Made by a program: the position numbers and the translations under genes
The notes under the pieces: generated by a model
Database searches by the model: none
Seen by the model: the letters and a program-made list of their open reading frames with translations, nothing else
Told to the model about the DNA's origin: nothing
Shown here: positions 36,039-45,655 of the stretch, piece by piece
How the letters are laid out: each line of letters begins with the position of its first letter
Numbering within the stretch: position 1 is the first letter of the stretch
Origin: Pseudomonas mendocina
GTDB taxonomy: Bacteria > Pseudomonadota > Gammaproteobacteria > Pseudomonadales > Pseudomonadaceae
Length of the DNA: 64,000 nt
Assembly (NCBI GenBank): GCA_037482215.1
Contig: CP148074.1
Span: forward strand, 558,001 to 622,000
Direction: 5' to 3'

Positions 36039-37748
36039 ATGAAGAAACTGATCAATGCAGCTAACACCGTTGTTGAGGAGATGCTGGAAGGCGTCGTCCT
36101 GGCCAATCACGAGCTGGCATTACTGGAGGGCGAGAATGTTGTTGTCCGCCAGGATTACGAGGCTCTGAAGGCCGCCAATAAAGTCGCCATTATCTCAGGT
36201 GGTGGTGCTGGTCACGAGCCCGCCCATGCAGGCTACGTGGGCAGTGGCATGCTCACCGCAGCCGTCGCCGGGCCGGTGTTTACCTCGCCGAGTGTGGATG
36301 CGGTGCTCAGTGCAATCATGACCGTCGCTGGGCCTGCTGGTGTGCTGCTGATCATCAAGAGCTACACCGGTGACCGCTTGAACTTCGGTCTGGCCGCCGA
36401 GATTGCCCGCACCCAAGGTGTAAAGGTTGAAGTGGTTGTGGTGGGGGATGACGTGGCGCTGGAGGATGCCGGTCGTGCCGTAGGCCGACGCGGGATTGCC
36501 GGTACGGTGTTTGTGCATAAGGTCGCCGGTGCGGCAGCGAAGGCGGGCTTGTCCCTGGCGGAAGTTAAGCGCGAGGCCGAGCAGGCAGCTGCTGATCTGT
36601 TCAGCATGGGCCTTGGCCTGAGCAGTTGCACGGTGCCTGCGGCAGGCAAACAGGGCTTTGAGCTGGGCGCGGACGAAGTTGAATACGGGCTGGGCATTCA
36701 CGGTGAAAGCGGCGTGCGCCGCGAGACCCTGCAAAGCGCTGATGTGATGGTGCAAGCACTGCTGGACCGCATCTTCGAACAGGGCCGTCTGGTGGCTGGT
36801 GAGCGGGTGGCGCTGATGGTGAACAACCTCGGTGGCACTGCTGCGCAGGAGCTGGATATCGTCACCCGTCGTGCCCTGCTCAGTTGCAGCACCCACGGCT
36901 TGCAGGTGGAGGCGGTGATGACCGGTACCTTCCTCACTGCGCTGGAAATGGCGGGCTGCTCGTTGTCGCTGTTGCGTTGCGATGATGTGCGCTTGCAGCG
37001 TCTGCTGTCGCCGACATCGGCCACCGCTTGGCGCGGCATGACCACACCCAGCCAGGGCCTTACGCGTAAAGCCTCTATTACTACCGCCACTGAGCGTACG
37101 GCTCAGGGCGCGGCCTGGTCAGCTGAGCAGGCCGCCCGGTTCAAGGGTGTGATCAGTGCGATTACCCGTGCGCTGCGTGAGCAGGAACAAAAGCTCACCG
37201 AGCTGGATTCCGTGGTGGGTGACGGTGATATCGGTATCAGCCTGGCCCGAGGTTCGCGGGCGATTGAGGAGGCGCTGAGCAGCTTCGATTTCCAGCGTCC
37301 GGGGCTGGCGCTGCAACAGATTTCGGCCATTTTGCGCCGCGTGTTGGGCGGTACATCTGGCCCGCTGTACGCTGTATTTGTGTTGCGCGCCGGAGTGAGT
37401 CTGGCCAATGCGTCCAATCCTGCGCAGGTTGCCAGCTGGGCCGCCGCCTTCCGTGCGGGCTGTGACGGCATCGTGCATCTGGGCGGCGCCGGTGTCGGTG
37501 ACCGCACCATGCTTGATGCCTTGCTACCAGCGGCAGATGCACTTGAGGCCGGTGTAGATAAGTCGGCTTTTGAGGCTGCCAAAGCAACTCATGCAGCAGC
37601 GGCTCAAGGCGCGGAGGCGACTAAAGATATGCTGCCGCTGAAAGGCCGCTCCTCCTATATCGGCCAGCGTGCGCTGGGCCATGTCGACCCAGGTGCTTAT
37701 GCGGTGACGATCTGGACGCAGGCGATTGTTGAAGCATTAAGCGCCTGA
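36039..37748 (+). CDS. ATP-dependent dihydroxyacetone kinase (DhaK-DhaL fusion)
   Basis: 569 residues from ATG 36039 (MKKLINAANTVVEEML). The N-terminal DhaK domain has GGGAGHEPAHAGYVG and the substrate-binding histidine in YGLGIHGESG; the C-terminal DhaL domain has the nucleotide-binding aspartates in DSVVGDGDIGISLARG, plus GGTSGPLYAVF and GVGDRTMLDALLP. Fused forms use ATP rather than PTS phosphate. No glycerol genes are adjacent. The terminator that follows lies in a direct repeat that flanks the mobile region. Confidence 0.92.
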   Translation: MKKLINAANTVVEEMLEGVVLANHELALLEGENVVVRQDYEALKAANKVAIISGGGAGHEPAHAGYVGSGMLTAAVAGPVFTSPSVDAVLSAIMTVAGPAGVLLIIKSYTGDRLNFGLAAEIARTQGVKVEVVVVGDDVALEDAGRAVGRRGIAGTVFVHKVAGAAAKAGLSLAEVKREAEQAAADLFSMGLGLSSCTVPAAGKQGFELGADEVEYGLGIHGESGVRRETLQSADVMVQALLDRIFEQGRLVAGERVALMVNNLGGTAAQELDIVTRRALLSCSTHGLQVEAVMTGTFLTALEMAGCSLSLLRCDDVRLQRLLSPTSATAWRGMTTPSQGLTRKASITTATERTAQGAAWSAEQAARFKGVISAITRALREQEQKLTELDSVVGDGDIGISLARGSRAIEEALSSFDFQRPGLALQQISAILRRVLGGTSGPLYAVFVLRAGVSLANASNPAQVASWAAAFRAGCDGIVHLGGAGVGDRTMLDALLPAADALEAGVDKSAFEAAKATHAAAAQGAEATKDMLPLKGRSSYIGQRALGHVDPGAYAVTIWTQAIVEALSA

Positions 37749-37763
37749 TCTGAGCTGCAATAA

Positions 37764-37941
37764 AAAGCCGCGCAGTGCGCGGCTTTGAAGGTGGTGGGCC
37801 CACACGGACTCGAACCGTGGACCAAAGGATTATGAGGCAGTAAAAAGCACGTTTCTGGTCGTTTCCCGCCGTCTCCCGAAAAAAGCCGATTTAGCGCGTT
37901 ATCCTGAAATCAAGGGGTTAGGTGTTTCCCTTTGGTTCTGG
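37764..37941. repeat. Left attachment repeat of the tandem mobile elements (copy 1)
   Basis: 178 bases nearly identical to 45430-45607. It contains a terminator hairpin (AAAGCCGCGC-AGT-GCGCGGCTTT, 37764-37786), then the 3' half of a tRNA on the minus strand (37792-37836), then about 105 bases of element-internal sequence ending before the integrase. This is an attL-type junction: chromosome to the left, element 1 to the right. Confidence 0.85.
37792..37836 (-). other. tRNA 3' half (CAU anticodon) inside att
   Basis: Read on the minus strand, the segment runs from anticodon loop CTCATAA through TCCTT, variable loop, T-arm CACGG-TTCGAGT-CCGTG and acceptor TGGGCCC to ACCA. The 5' half is missing: the upstream bases do not form a D-arm or a GGGCCCA strand. 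The CAU anticodon fits elongator tRNA-Met (or a lysidine-type tRNA-Ile). The same segment is at 45458-45502. Confidence 0.8.
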
Positions 37942-37999
37942 TCATGGCCGTGCATGACCTTCGAAGCGGTGACCAAAGTGGTGACCAAGGATGCGGCGT

Positions 38000-39469
38000 A
38001 TGACGGGGACTACAGGCAAGACAGCGGCGAGAAAGCATCTCACGGATATTGCCATTAAAGCCTTGAAGCCAGGTAAGAGCGCGACTGATCCCTTACCAGG
38101 CCGAAGCAGTGGTTCACTGCTTTTCAAGTGTCGAGACTCCGGCGCAGTCGAGGCCTACTACCGCTCCCGGGATCATGGGCTGGATCAGTTGGTCAAGCTC
38201 GGGGTCTATAAAAAGACACCTAAGAGCTCAGGGCTCTCTCTAGCCGAACTGCGCGAGCTAGCTGCCGGTTACTCAAGGATTGCCGCTGAGCACGGTGATA
38301 TCAAAGCCTATCTGGCTAAGTGTGCAGCTGAGGAAGAAGCACAGCGGGCTGAGCTTGAGCGTGAACGGCTGGAGCAGCAGCGCCTCGCCGAAATCGAAGC
38401 TGCAAAAGGCACTCTGTCAGAGCTGTTTCGAGAGTACATCGAGGATCGCAGGCGCAACGGTGTTTCAGCCCAGCAACTCAATGAGTTTGAGCGCGTGCTG
38501 CGTAACGATCTGGAAGGCGAAAAAGTGGTGTCCGTGGCCGACGATGGTCAGGAACAGAAGCTCAATGTCATGGCGATGAAGGCTAGGGATGTGAGACCAG
38601 ACTATGTGTATCTGCTCATAAAGCCAATTTGGCTGCGGGGGGCGCAACGGCAGGCTCGGAAGGTGCGTTCCTTTCTTGTGGCTGCATTCAATTTCGGCCT
38701 GAAGGCTGAGCACGATATCGAGCGAAGCAGTAACAAAAGCTACGGACTGCAAATGAATCCTGCGGATCCAGTGACTGTACGAGATACATCAAGGCCAGGT
38801 GAGCGCGCATTGACTGATGAGGAACTTAAGCAGTTTTGGAAGACCACCACTCAGGTGGGGACGGCAGTAGGCCCGATTATGGCGCGTGTTTTTCACTTTG
38901 CTTTTGCTACTGCGGGGCAGCGACCTCTCCAGTTCATTCGTGAGCCTTGGAGCAGCTACAACCTGAAAGAAAAGTATGTGAAGGTCATCGACAGCAAAGG
39001 TCGCGGAGGTAAGCCTCGTGCTCACTGGGTGCCACTGAGCGATAGGGCACTGCAAATTTTGGACGAAGTACGGGCCTTACAGCCCAAAGGGGCTCTCTAC
39101 CCTTGGAGTACCGATGGAAAGCGTCCTATCCATTCGTCTAGTGTTTCGCATGCAGTTACAGAGTGGCTAGAGACGGAGCATGCCCAATTGGGTGGGCACC
39201 CAGTTCCTAAATTCACCCCGAAGGATATTCGCCGAACGTGCACGCAGTTTATGCAGCGCAATGGCATCAAAAACTTCGATAGCGATGTCTTGCAATCACA
39301 TGGTCAGACAGGAGTGGTTGCTAAGCACTACCGTAACAACCCAGAAGCCAAGCTTCCTGATATGCGACTGACTATGGATGCATTTGATGCTGCGCTGGGC
39401 TGTCTGCTCGACGGTGAAGAGGAGGATGTGCATCAAGCTGAACAGTTGGATTTGTTTGAGATTGGATAA
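38000..39469 (+). CDS. Tyrosine integrase of element 1
   Basis: 489 residues from ATG 38000 (an ATG 9 bases upstream is possible). The N-terminal arm-binding region (LTDIAIKALKPGKSATDPLPG) resembles P4-type integrases, a coiled coil occupies residues 85-145, and the catalytic domain has ATAGQRPLQ (Arg), the box II DIRRTCTQF (Arg) and LQSHGQTGVVAKHYRNN (His and tyrosine nucleophile about residue 444). It shares most residues with the integrase at 45656. Position next to the tRNA fragment fits site-specific integration there. Confidence 0.9.
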   Translation: MTGTTGKTAARKHLTDIAIKALKPGKSATDPLPGRSSGSLLFKCRDSGAVEAYYRSRDHGLDQLVKLGVYKKTPKSSGLSLAELRELAAGYSRIAAEHGDIKAYLAKCAAEEEAQRAELERERLEQQRLAEIEAAKGTLSELFREYIEDRRRNGVSAQQLNEFERVLRNDLEGEKVVSVADDGQEQKLNVMAMKARDVRPDYVYLLIKPIWLRGAQRQARKVRSFLVAAFNFGLKAEHDIERSSNKSYGLQMNPADPVTVRDTSRPGERALTDEELKQFWKTTTQVGTAVGPIMARVFHFAFATAGQRPLQFIREPWSSYNLKEKYVKVIDSKGRGGKPRAHWVPLSDRALQILDEVRALQPKGALYPWSTDGKRPIHSSSVSHAVTEWLETEHAQLGGHPVPKFTPKDIRRTCTQFMQRNGIKNFDSDVLQSHGQTGVVAKHYRNNPEAKLPDMRLTMDAFDAALGCLLDGEEEDVHQAEQLDLFEIG

Positions 39470-39712
39470 CTTTCTGAAAAGTCAAGTATTTTGTTGCGCT
39501 CCTCCCGGGGCTGTGAAAATATACAGGTGTTGGGGTTAAGCGGAGCCCCATGGTTTGCCGCTGTGTCGTTGTCTGCTTGATGCGCTGCGGAAATGGAAAA
39601 GCAGAACTAATGCCTTGAAGGCACGATCCGTCTGAGTAGTTCACCATGAGGAAAAAATCACTACAGCTGCGCTCACATCTCCTTGCTGTCACCTCGATTT
39701 CGGAGGTGGGCT

Positions 39713-39895
39713 ATGCCTGAGATGATTCTCCTAGATTTCAATGCCGTTAGCCGGAAGGTCGGCCTGAGCCGCAAGACCATCTATTGCCGTATCCGGGAGG
39801 GTGGCTTCCCAAGGCAAGTAAAAATAGGTCGAGCAAGCCGGTGGCTTCAGCATGAGGTCGACGATTGGATAGCAAGCGCAGCTGCAGCGAGATAG
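39713..39895 (+). CDS. AlpA-type excisionase/regulator (element 1)
   Basis: 60 residues from ATG 39713 with GGAGGTGGG ahead of it. The whole protein is one MerR-like winged helix: DFNAVSRKVGLSRKTIYCRI, then FPRQVKIGRASRWLQHEVDDWI. AlpA proteins activate excision of P4-like elements. Nearly identical to the protein at 47362. It follows the integrase by about 240 bases of a leader that is also shared by both elements. Confidence 0.9.
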   Translation: MPEMILLDFNAVSRKVGLSRKTIYCRIREGGFPRQVKIGRASRWLQHEVDDWIASAAAAR

Positions 39896-39900
39896 AAAAA

Positions 39901-39924
39901 GCCGGTCACATGACCGGCTTTTTT
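39901..39924 (+). terminator. Terminator after alpA (element 1)
   Basis: GCCGGTCA-CA-TGACCGGC followed by six T, 5 bases after the stop codon. Confidence 0.9.
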
Positions 39925-40040
39925 ATGCCTGTACGAATCAAATTACTATAAAATTATGTTGTTATTGCTTGCTAAAGAGCTTCACAAGAAGTGAGAGCCT
40001 AGACATCCGGTAAAGATGGTTATTCTGGGGCACTTCGTTG

Positions 40041-43000
40041 CTAGTAAAGTCCAAATCCATGCTCTTCATCGCGCTCAGATTCTTTAATTATTAGATGGTC
40101 GATATGAGAAATGTGGCTTTTAACCCATTCTCGAACATTAGCGCTTTCATGATCGACCAAGGGGGATAGCGCCGCCTTGTCCGATTCAAGGTAGGGAACA
40201 AGAGATCCGGACCAACCGCGAGTTGCTATATTGGCACTGAGCTCGCTTGCAACGCGGCTGTCATTTCCAAAATTTTCAAGTAGAGCAATAAAAAGTTCGG
40301 ATGGTCTTTGATTGTCGTCAACTGTTTCTAATATGTTCAAGCAGCGGGCAACAAAAATAGGGCCAAGGCTAGGTTGAACTGAGCACCAGTTAATGATGCT
40401 GTCGACAGGCATGACTGAGAGAACGCTTGGTAAGTTGCTCGCTAATCCGGTCTCTCGGTCTAATAGTTGCTGCAGCCAATATGTATCCATTCCCTCTGAC
40501 TGAATAATGGCTTCAGAAAAAATAGGCCATAGCTGCTCGTGATATTCTTTCATTAGCTTTAGCAGTAATGGTTTTATATAAGACCAAATGTCCCCATGGT
40601 TTAGGCCGTGCTTGCTTGACTCGATTAGCTGGAGAGTAAGGGCGGCAGCAAACTCCGGATCTCGCTGAACTAGTATTTTTTTAGCAAGATCTTGCCAGTG
40701 GTGCAGATCTGAGGCTGTATGTTGCTGCTCTCTATGTAATGGCACGGAAAGCACCAGAGTCTTGAGATCATTGCGTATGGTGTCGATGCAGTCATTGTTG
40801 CTGAAGTAATACATGTAGATGACATTTAATGCTGGCCAGCTTGCTTGGTCACCGAGTCTAGATAGATGTATGCAGAAGTCGGCCATGATATTGGGCGAGA
40901 TTCTTTCAGTGACACCTCCGTAACTCAGTAGGTTTGCTGAGCTTGCAGGTATTTCTCCATTTCTAATTAGAGTTAATAGCGTGTCCAGGTGGTTTTTTTG
41001 AATGTCGCCCGTGCGGATGAATTCAGCGTAATAAATGGTTAGGCTTTTATCTTCAAGTAGTTTGTTTAAATAGTTATCCCACGCCTTGGGGGAGGTCTCA
41101 TATAGGCCTTTATAAATACCGGAAACCAAGCTCGGGTTGGCTCTTTCTAGGCTGGATAAGATTGCTAAGGTTAGATCAAGAAAGCTGTTGATATCGTCTA
41201 GGTCGCGCGCCAATTGGTATCCGAAAGAGAAGGATTGTTTTTGCTCTCCAATTAGTAGTGAGTCAATGTATGGTAGAAGCTCATCAATGTTTTTAGATAG
41301 CTCTGTAGCAAGTGCCATTGCATTCTTTGCGGCAACATCAATGTAATGGCCGTCATCGCCCTTGCGGTGCTCCCATGGTGGATTGGTTACCAGAATCTTT
41401 AGCTTTTCCGGGAGCTCAGCTGAGGAGGGGTTCAGCAATGACAGCCAGTCGTTTAGTTTGGATGATGCATCTTTGCTGATGTTGTTTGAGTCATACTCAA
41501 GAGTGCTTTTTATGCTGTCTAAAGCTTCAGGCCAGTAGCGGCCATTAACAGAAATTACTTTTTTTATGGTTGCATCCAGCATTTCGATTCGCTGGAATGA
41601 AATAAGCCCTCTGATTGAATGGCCTATAATAGAAAGAGCCTTGTCTTTTTGCGATTGGCCGCGCTCCATTAGGGTCAGTATAAAATCAGTGGCTTGCTGC
41701 CAAAAATCAAATACTTCCTTCCAGGTGGTGGCTTGCCACTCTTCAAGCGGAGCTTTAGTTCCTTGATATTCGGCGCCTACAGATCGTGATCCGCCATAAG
41801 TGTTGATAGCCTGTTCTAAGGCCTCAAGAACTATGAGATCAATGCCTATCTGATTAAGGTTAATGGCACGCTTCAGAACGTCAAATCGGATTTTAGGATT
41901 TGCTTGTGTTCCAGATAGATTGACTCTGAAGAGTTGGGAGAACATGCCAGTGGCATTGTTGCTCCAACTTTCATTTTCTGCAGATGCAAGTAGTAGTAGG
42001 CACCATGAAGACTTTTCGAATACTGAACTGTGGAAGCATAGCTTTTCCAAGGCCCAAATTAGGTTTCGACGTGTTTCACCATCTATGGCTAGGAGTTGTT
42101 TTTCAGTGCGCTCAGACAAGATGTGGTAAAGCGCAGTGCTTGTAGAATCTGGGTTCACCTCAACAAATGCGCGAAAGAGTTTCGAACCCTTCTCTGTAAG
42201 CAACTCCTCCGCTTTGACAAAAGGGCTTTCGCCTCCGAATAGCCGATCAGAAAATCTCTGAACGCTGGGCTGACTATCAAGATATGTTGCCTGAGTGCAG
42301 AAACTCTCTATTAAAGAGCTTGGTAGGTTGTCAATTAATTGCTTTTGACGTTCGTATGGCGTCTGCTCCCACCACTCGGACGCTAGTGTTAATGCCAGCG
42401 GCTTTGGAACAAGTCGTGCGTATCTTCCTGCGCGATTTATTATCTGCCGTCTGGTGAATGTAGAGATTACCCGGTCGAATACTCTCAGTTCAGATCCGGC
42501 GACATTCTCTGCAATGAATTTGGCTTCTTCACGTGCTGTGCCTTCAGTTGTGCCGAATACGTCGAATAATGAGCATGCTGATAGTACGGATTTATCTTCA
42601 GGTGTTATGCCTCCATCGCCCTCAATCAGCTTTCTTACAACTGAGTTTGTTTCGATAGATCCAAGCAGTCGGCCTTCTTTCTGGTATTGCTCTGCGATAA
42701 GGGTAGCCATTAATGGGTAGCCCTGAGCAAATCTAGCAACTCTCTCTACTTCACTCGGAACCATTCCAATTAATATTGGTGAAAGTACCTGCTTTATTGC
42801 GTCGTCGGACAGCGGTGAAAGCTGAATTTGAATCGAGTCGTCTACTTGTTCATTCGAGTAGCCAATTGTAACTAGCTTAATTAAGCAGTCTGTTTTGTTA
42901 ACTTCTTTTGCTAGTTGGTTATGCAAGTCAACGCTACAGTTCTCAATGATTGCAAGGCCGTCAGCGTGATCTTCAACAATTGATCTAATACATTGTTTTA

Positions 43001-43937
43001 TTTCTGTATCGTAACCGGGGGCATTGAAAACAAGAACGTTAGAGTCGCCAATCTTTTCAGATTTCTCTATTGCCTCCAATAGTAGTCGTGTCTTTCCTAA
43101 TCCTGATGCGCCAGTTAGCCTTATTACAGTCTTGTCTGCCCTTAGTTCAGAAATTAAGGACTCTAAGTCTTTTGCTCTTCTTTCATCGCTTGCATAGTGA
43201 TAGCTATGGTTTCTTTCGATGCTCTTCCAGTCTTCCAGATCTCTAGAGGCTAGGGTTTTATACCTTGAGACAGTGTTTTTTTTTAGAATAAAATTCCTAA
43301 ATACAACGTATGACGTTGAGTTTGTATTGTCTGGTTTTACAATTGATAGATGATTTGTTTCGTTGATTGTCTCAACGGCGTGTTCTCTAAAAATGCTCTT
43401 AGCGCTAGAAGAGGAAACAATATCATCATTTGCTGCAATTATGCTTATGATGTCGAGTTTGTTGTTTAGTTCGCTGTGGATCCACTGGTCATTCAAGTCG
43501 TCTAGTTCGCTAGAGTCGCGAGTCAAACTTTTTAAATGTCTATTTCGGAATGTTATGTACTTTCCTACGTTCGCATATCCGGACCCGTCGTGTGGTACGT
43601 CAAAAAAACAAACCTTTGATATTTTGTGCCGAAGTTGTTTGTTTTCCAGTAATAGGAGAACTTTTTTTACGATTATTCCACCCAGGCTATGGGCTGCTAT
43701 AATAATTTCGTCGTTCTCAATGTCGCATCTAGCTCTGATGTCTGTGAGAAGACCGTTTGCAATATTTAAAATGCTTGGGGCTCGCTTAAGTATTTTCCAA
43801 AGTGCGGGGGATTCATATCCATAAGTGATGATGTCAAAATCTATGGCCAAGTCCGCTTGTAAGAGTTGAGGGAACTTCCCCCATGTTTCATTGGCTGTGC
43901 CGCCTAATCCGTGGACAAGTATTATTTTTTTTGCCAT
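40041..43937 (-). CDS. Alpha/beta-hydrolase-STAND NTPase-repeat protein (NLR-like, putative defence)
   Basis: 1298 residues from ATG 43937 (MAKKIILVHGLGG). Domains in order: residues 1-215, a SERAC1/lipase-like alpha/beta hydrolase with IILVHGLGG, nucleophile AAHSLGG (Ser84), acid in AANDDIV (about Asp172) and base in NETNHLSIV (His196); residues 240-520, a STAND-type P-loop NTPase with Walker A GASGLGKT (276-283) and a Walker-B-like strand GLAIIENC; residues 520-1298, a long all-helical region suited to ligand sensing. Effector + STAND + sensor is the layout of bacterial Avs/bNACHT anti-phage proteins and fungal NLRs. G+C is visibly lower than in neighbouring genes, indicating transfer. The only large gene of element 1. 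Trigger and substrate unknown. Confidence 0.8.
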   Translation of the reverse strand: MAKKIILVHGLGGTANETWGKFPQLLQADLAIDFDIITYGYESPALWKILKRAPSILNIANGLLTDIRARCDIENDEIIIAAHSLGGIIVKKVLLLLENKQLRHKISKVCFFDVPHDGSGYANVGKYITFRNRHLKSLTRDSSELDDLNDQWIHSELNNKLDIISIIAANDDIVSSSSAKSIFREHAVETINETNHLSIVKPDNTNSTSYVVFRNFILKKNTVSRYKTLASRDLEDWKSIERNHSYHYASDERRAKDLESLISELRADKTVIRLTGASGLGKTRLLLEAIEKSEKIGDSNVLVFNAPGYDTEIKQCIRSIVEDHADGLAIIENCSVDLHNQLAKEVNKTDCLIKLVTIGYSNEQVDDSIQIQLSPLSDDAIKQVLSPILIGMVPSEVERVARFAQGYPLMATLIAEQYQKEGRLLGSIETNSVVRKLIEGDGGITPEDKSVLSACSLFDVFGTTEGTAREEAKFIAENVAGSELRVFDRVISTFTRRQIINRAGRYARLVPKPLALTLASEWWEQTPYERQKQLIDNLPSSLIESFCTQATYLDSQPSVQRFSDRLFGGESPFVKAEELLTEKGSKLFRAFVEVNPDSTSTALYHILSERTEKQLLAIDGETRRNLIWALEKLCFHSSVFEKSSWCLLLLASAENESWSNNATGMFSQLFRVNLSGTQANPKIRFDVLKRAINLNQIGIDLIVLEALEQAINTYGGSRSVGAEYQGTKAPLEEWQATTWKEVFDFWQQATDFILTLMERGQSQKDKALSIIGHSIRGLISFQRIEMLDATIKKVISVNGRYWPEALDSIKSTLEYDSNNISKDASSKLNDWLSLLNPSSAELPEKLKILVTNPPWEHRKGDDGHYIDVAAKNAMALATELSKNIDELLPYIDSLLIGEQKQSFSFGYQLARDLDDINSFLDLTLAILSSLERANPSLVSGIYKGLYETSPKAWDNYLNKLLEDKSLTIYYAEFIRTGDIQKNHLDTLLTLIRNGEIPASSANLLSYGGVTERISPNIMADFCIHLSRLGDQASWPALNVIYMYYFSNNDCIDTIRNDLKTLVLSVPLHREQQHTASDLHHWQDLAKKILVQRDPEFAAALTLQLIESSKHGLNHGDIWSYIKPLLLKLMKEYHEQLWPIFSEAIIQSEGMDTYWLQQLLDRETGLASNLPSVLSVMPVDSIINWCSVQPSLGPIFVARCLNILETVDDNQRPSELFIALLENFGNDSRVASELSANIATRGWSGSLVPYLESDKAALSPLVDHESANVREWVKSHISHIDHLIIKESERDEEHGFGLY

Positions 43938-44030
43938 GTTGTTTTCCGGTTTTTTATTCAAGGATGTGGCGGTTCATTAAGGAGTTATGAGCTTCGGGCC
44001 ACGGCCAATATTTTAACTATGATCTGTATT

Positions 44031-44801
44031 CTATTTGTATTGCATTACTCTGCATTTGGGGTATGACGAGCATCCCCAGAACTTCTGCCCCGCTTTCTGG
44101 CCTGACTTCACAGTACGAATCAGGAGAGCACTGCCGCATTTCGGGCACTGCCGCTCGGCTGTCGGATCGCTACGGCGCTTCAGGTTTTGCACATGCTCGC
44201 GGTGTGTCGCGAGGGTCGGCGCGCGGCGGCCGGTTTGCAGTGCGTGCAGCATGGCGTCTACTTCAGCCTTACTGAAAACGGTCTGCTGGAACGATTTGAT
44301 ATAGCGGATAAAACCGATGCCTTCGGTGACGTTAGCGGGCATTTTGGTTTTGAAGGTGCTGCCGCCGACAAAGGTGATGACTGAATGCAGATATTCAGGT
44401 TTTACGCCAAGGGTGGCTTCCAGCGCTTTAAGGTGCTTGTAGTTCTGTCGCAGCGGGTTTTGGAATTTGAAGGTGCGTTTGTAGAGCTTATGCGTCCACT
44501 GCGCCTGTTTTTCGCTGCCGAAGATCCAGCCGGTCATGTTCTTCGTTTCCAGCACGAAGATACCGTAGCGTGAGAGGAATACGTGGTCGATTTGTGTGGT
44601 GCCGTCAGGCGTGTTCAGGGTGACATTGTGCAGGCGCCGGTAGGTCTGCTTGTCCAGCTGCCAATGAGCAAACAGCCGAACCAACAGTTCACCCATATGG
44701 CCTTTAGCCCATGCTGACTTGAGCAGGCCAATTAACAGCATCAGAGGAATCAACCAACCCAATGTGCTCCAGGCCTGCGCAATGATGGGTGTGAAATCCA
44801 T
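44031..44801 (-). CDS. Membrane-anchored NERD nuclease-like protein with zinc ribbon
   Basis: 256 residues from ATG 44801 (MDFTPIIAQAWSTLGW). An N-terminal membrane helix (residues 12-30) is followed by a NERD domain: NVTLNTPDGTTQIDHVFLSRYGIFVLETKNMTGWIFG, where the Asp and Glu-x-Lys form a restriction-endonuclease-like active site. The C-terminus is a topoisomerase-type zinc ribbon (CPKCGSALL...FWGCSSYPKC). Probably binds or cuts DNA near the membrane. Separate from the STAND gene upstream by about 90 bases and with higher G+C, so they need not be one system. Confidence 0.88.
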   Translation of the reverse strand: MDFTPIIAQAWSTLGWLIPLMLLIGLLKSAWAKGHMGELLVRLFAHWQLDKQTYRRLHNVTLNTPDGTTQIDHVFLSRYGIFVLETKNMTGWIFGSEKQAQWTHKLYKRTFKFQNPLRQNYKHLKALEATLGVKPEYLHSVITFVGGSTFKTKMPANVTEGIGFIRYIKSFQQTVFSKAEVDAMLHALQTGRRAPTLATHREHVQNLKRRSDPTAERQCPKCGSALLIRTVKSGQKAGQKFWGCSSYPKCRVMQYK

Positions 44802-44908
44802 GTCCTGACCTTCGATAATCCCGACTTGTTTGGAGACTATCGAAGTCCGCAGTGATGGCACAAGGCTGCTTTGGTAGTGTCGTTCTAAATTTTCCGGCTT
44901 GTTGAGAA

Positions 44909-45148
44909 CTAGCCCGAATTGCTGTTGGATGTGGCTGAGTTATTGATTTGATAACCGGTACTGCGGCCGCCGCCGGGCAGGCGCACGAGGCATCCTTTTT
45001 CCATTAGATCGCGCAGGTGCCGGGTAGCAGTGGCTTTGGATACCTTGGCCACGGCCTGGAATTGGGCTGCGCTGGTACCTTCCTCAAAGCAGTGTTCACT
45101 GCCATCTAGCACGCCCAGAGCATTTTGATCTGCTCGGCTGTGATGCAT
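44909..45148 (-). pseudogene. C-terminal winged-helix remnant, Fic-protein-like
   Basis: 79 residues. VAKVSKATATRHLRDLMEKGCLVRLPGGGRSTGYQI is the winged helix that often ends Fic-family or ATP-binding HTH proteins. Upstream minus-strand codons in another frame (MSRIEPLAPWLRHAFNG near 45199) continue a similar text and then stop, so the gene looks frameshifted and truncated. The Fic motif HPFxxGNGR is not present. It lies at the right end of element 1, next to the second attachment repeat. Confidence 0.55.
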
Positions 45149-45429
45149 CCGTTAAAAGCGTGTCTTAGCCAGGGTGCGAGAGGCTCTATTCGGCTCATTA
45201 TGTGAGCTGAATATGTCGGCTACTGGCTAACGGTCCATTCCAGTAGCAGGTTGATGGATATGGGCTCAAGGTACGGTATGCCCTGCATGGCCTCGACACG
45301 CCTAATCTCTTTGACAAAGCGTTCTACGGCAGCTGAGCGGGGCATTAGCTTCGGGTGTGGACGTTATGTGGACACATAGCTGACTAGTGCCTTTTGTGGG
45401 GGCAGCTGAAGTCAGGCTTCAGAAACACG

Positions 45430-45607
45430 AAAGCCGCGCAGTGCGCGGCTTTGGAGTTGGTGGGCCCACACGGACTCGAACCGTGGACCAAAGGATTATG
45501 AGGCAGTAAAAAGCACGTTTCTGGTCGTTTCCCGCCGTCTCCCGAAAAAAGCCGATTTAGCGCGTTATCCTGAAATCAAGGGGTTAGGTGTTTCCCCTTG
45601 GTTCTGG
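45430..45607. repeat. Attachment repeat between the tandem elements (copy 2)
   Basis: Second copy of the 178-base repeat with the same terminator hairpin (45430-45452), tRNA 3' half (45458-45502, minus strand) and element-side sequence. The few differences from copy 1 (for example at 45453-45457 and in the run near 45596) show the copies are not a recent identical duplication. It is the boundary between element 1 and element 2. Confidence 0.85.
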
Positions 45608-45655
45608 GTGTGGCCGGTCATGCCCTAAGAAACGGTACGCAAAACGGTACGCAAA

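Noticed and set aside
37792..37900. Complete tRNA gene
   Set aside because: Only the anticodon loop to CCA part is present; no D-arm or matching 5' acceptor strand occurs upstream on the minus strand in either copy.
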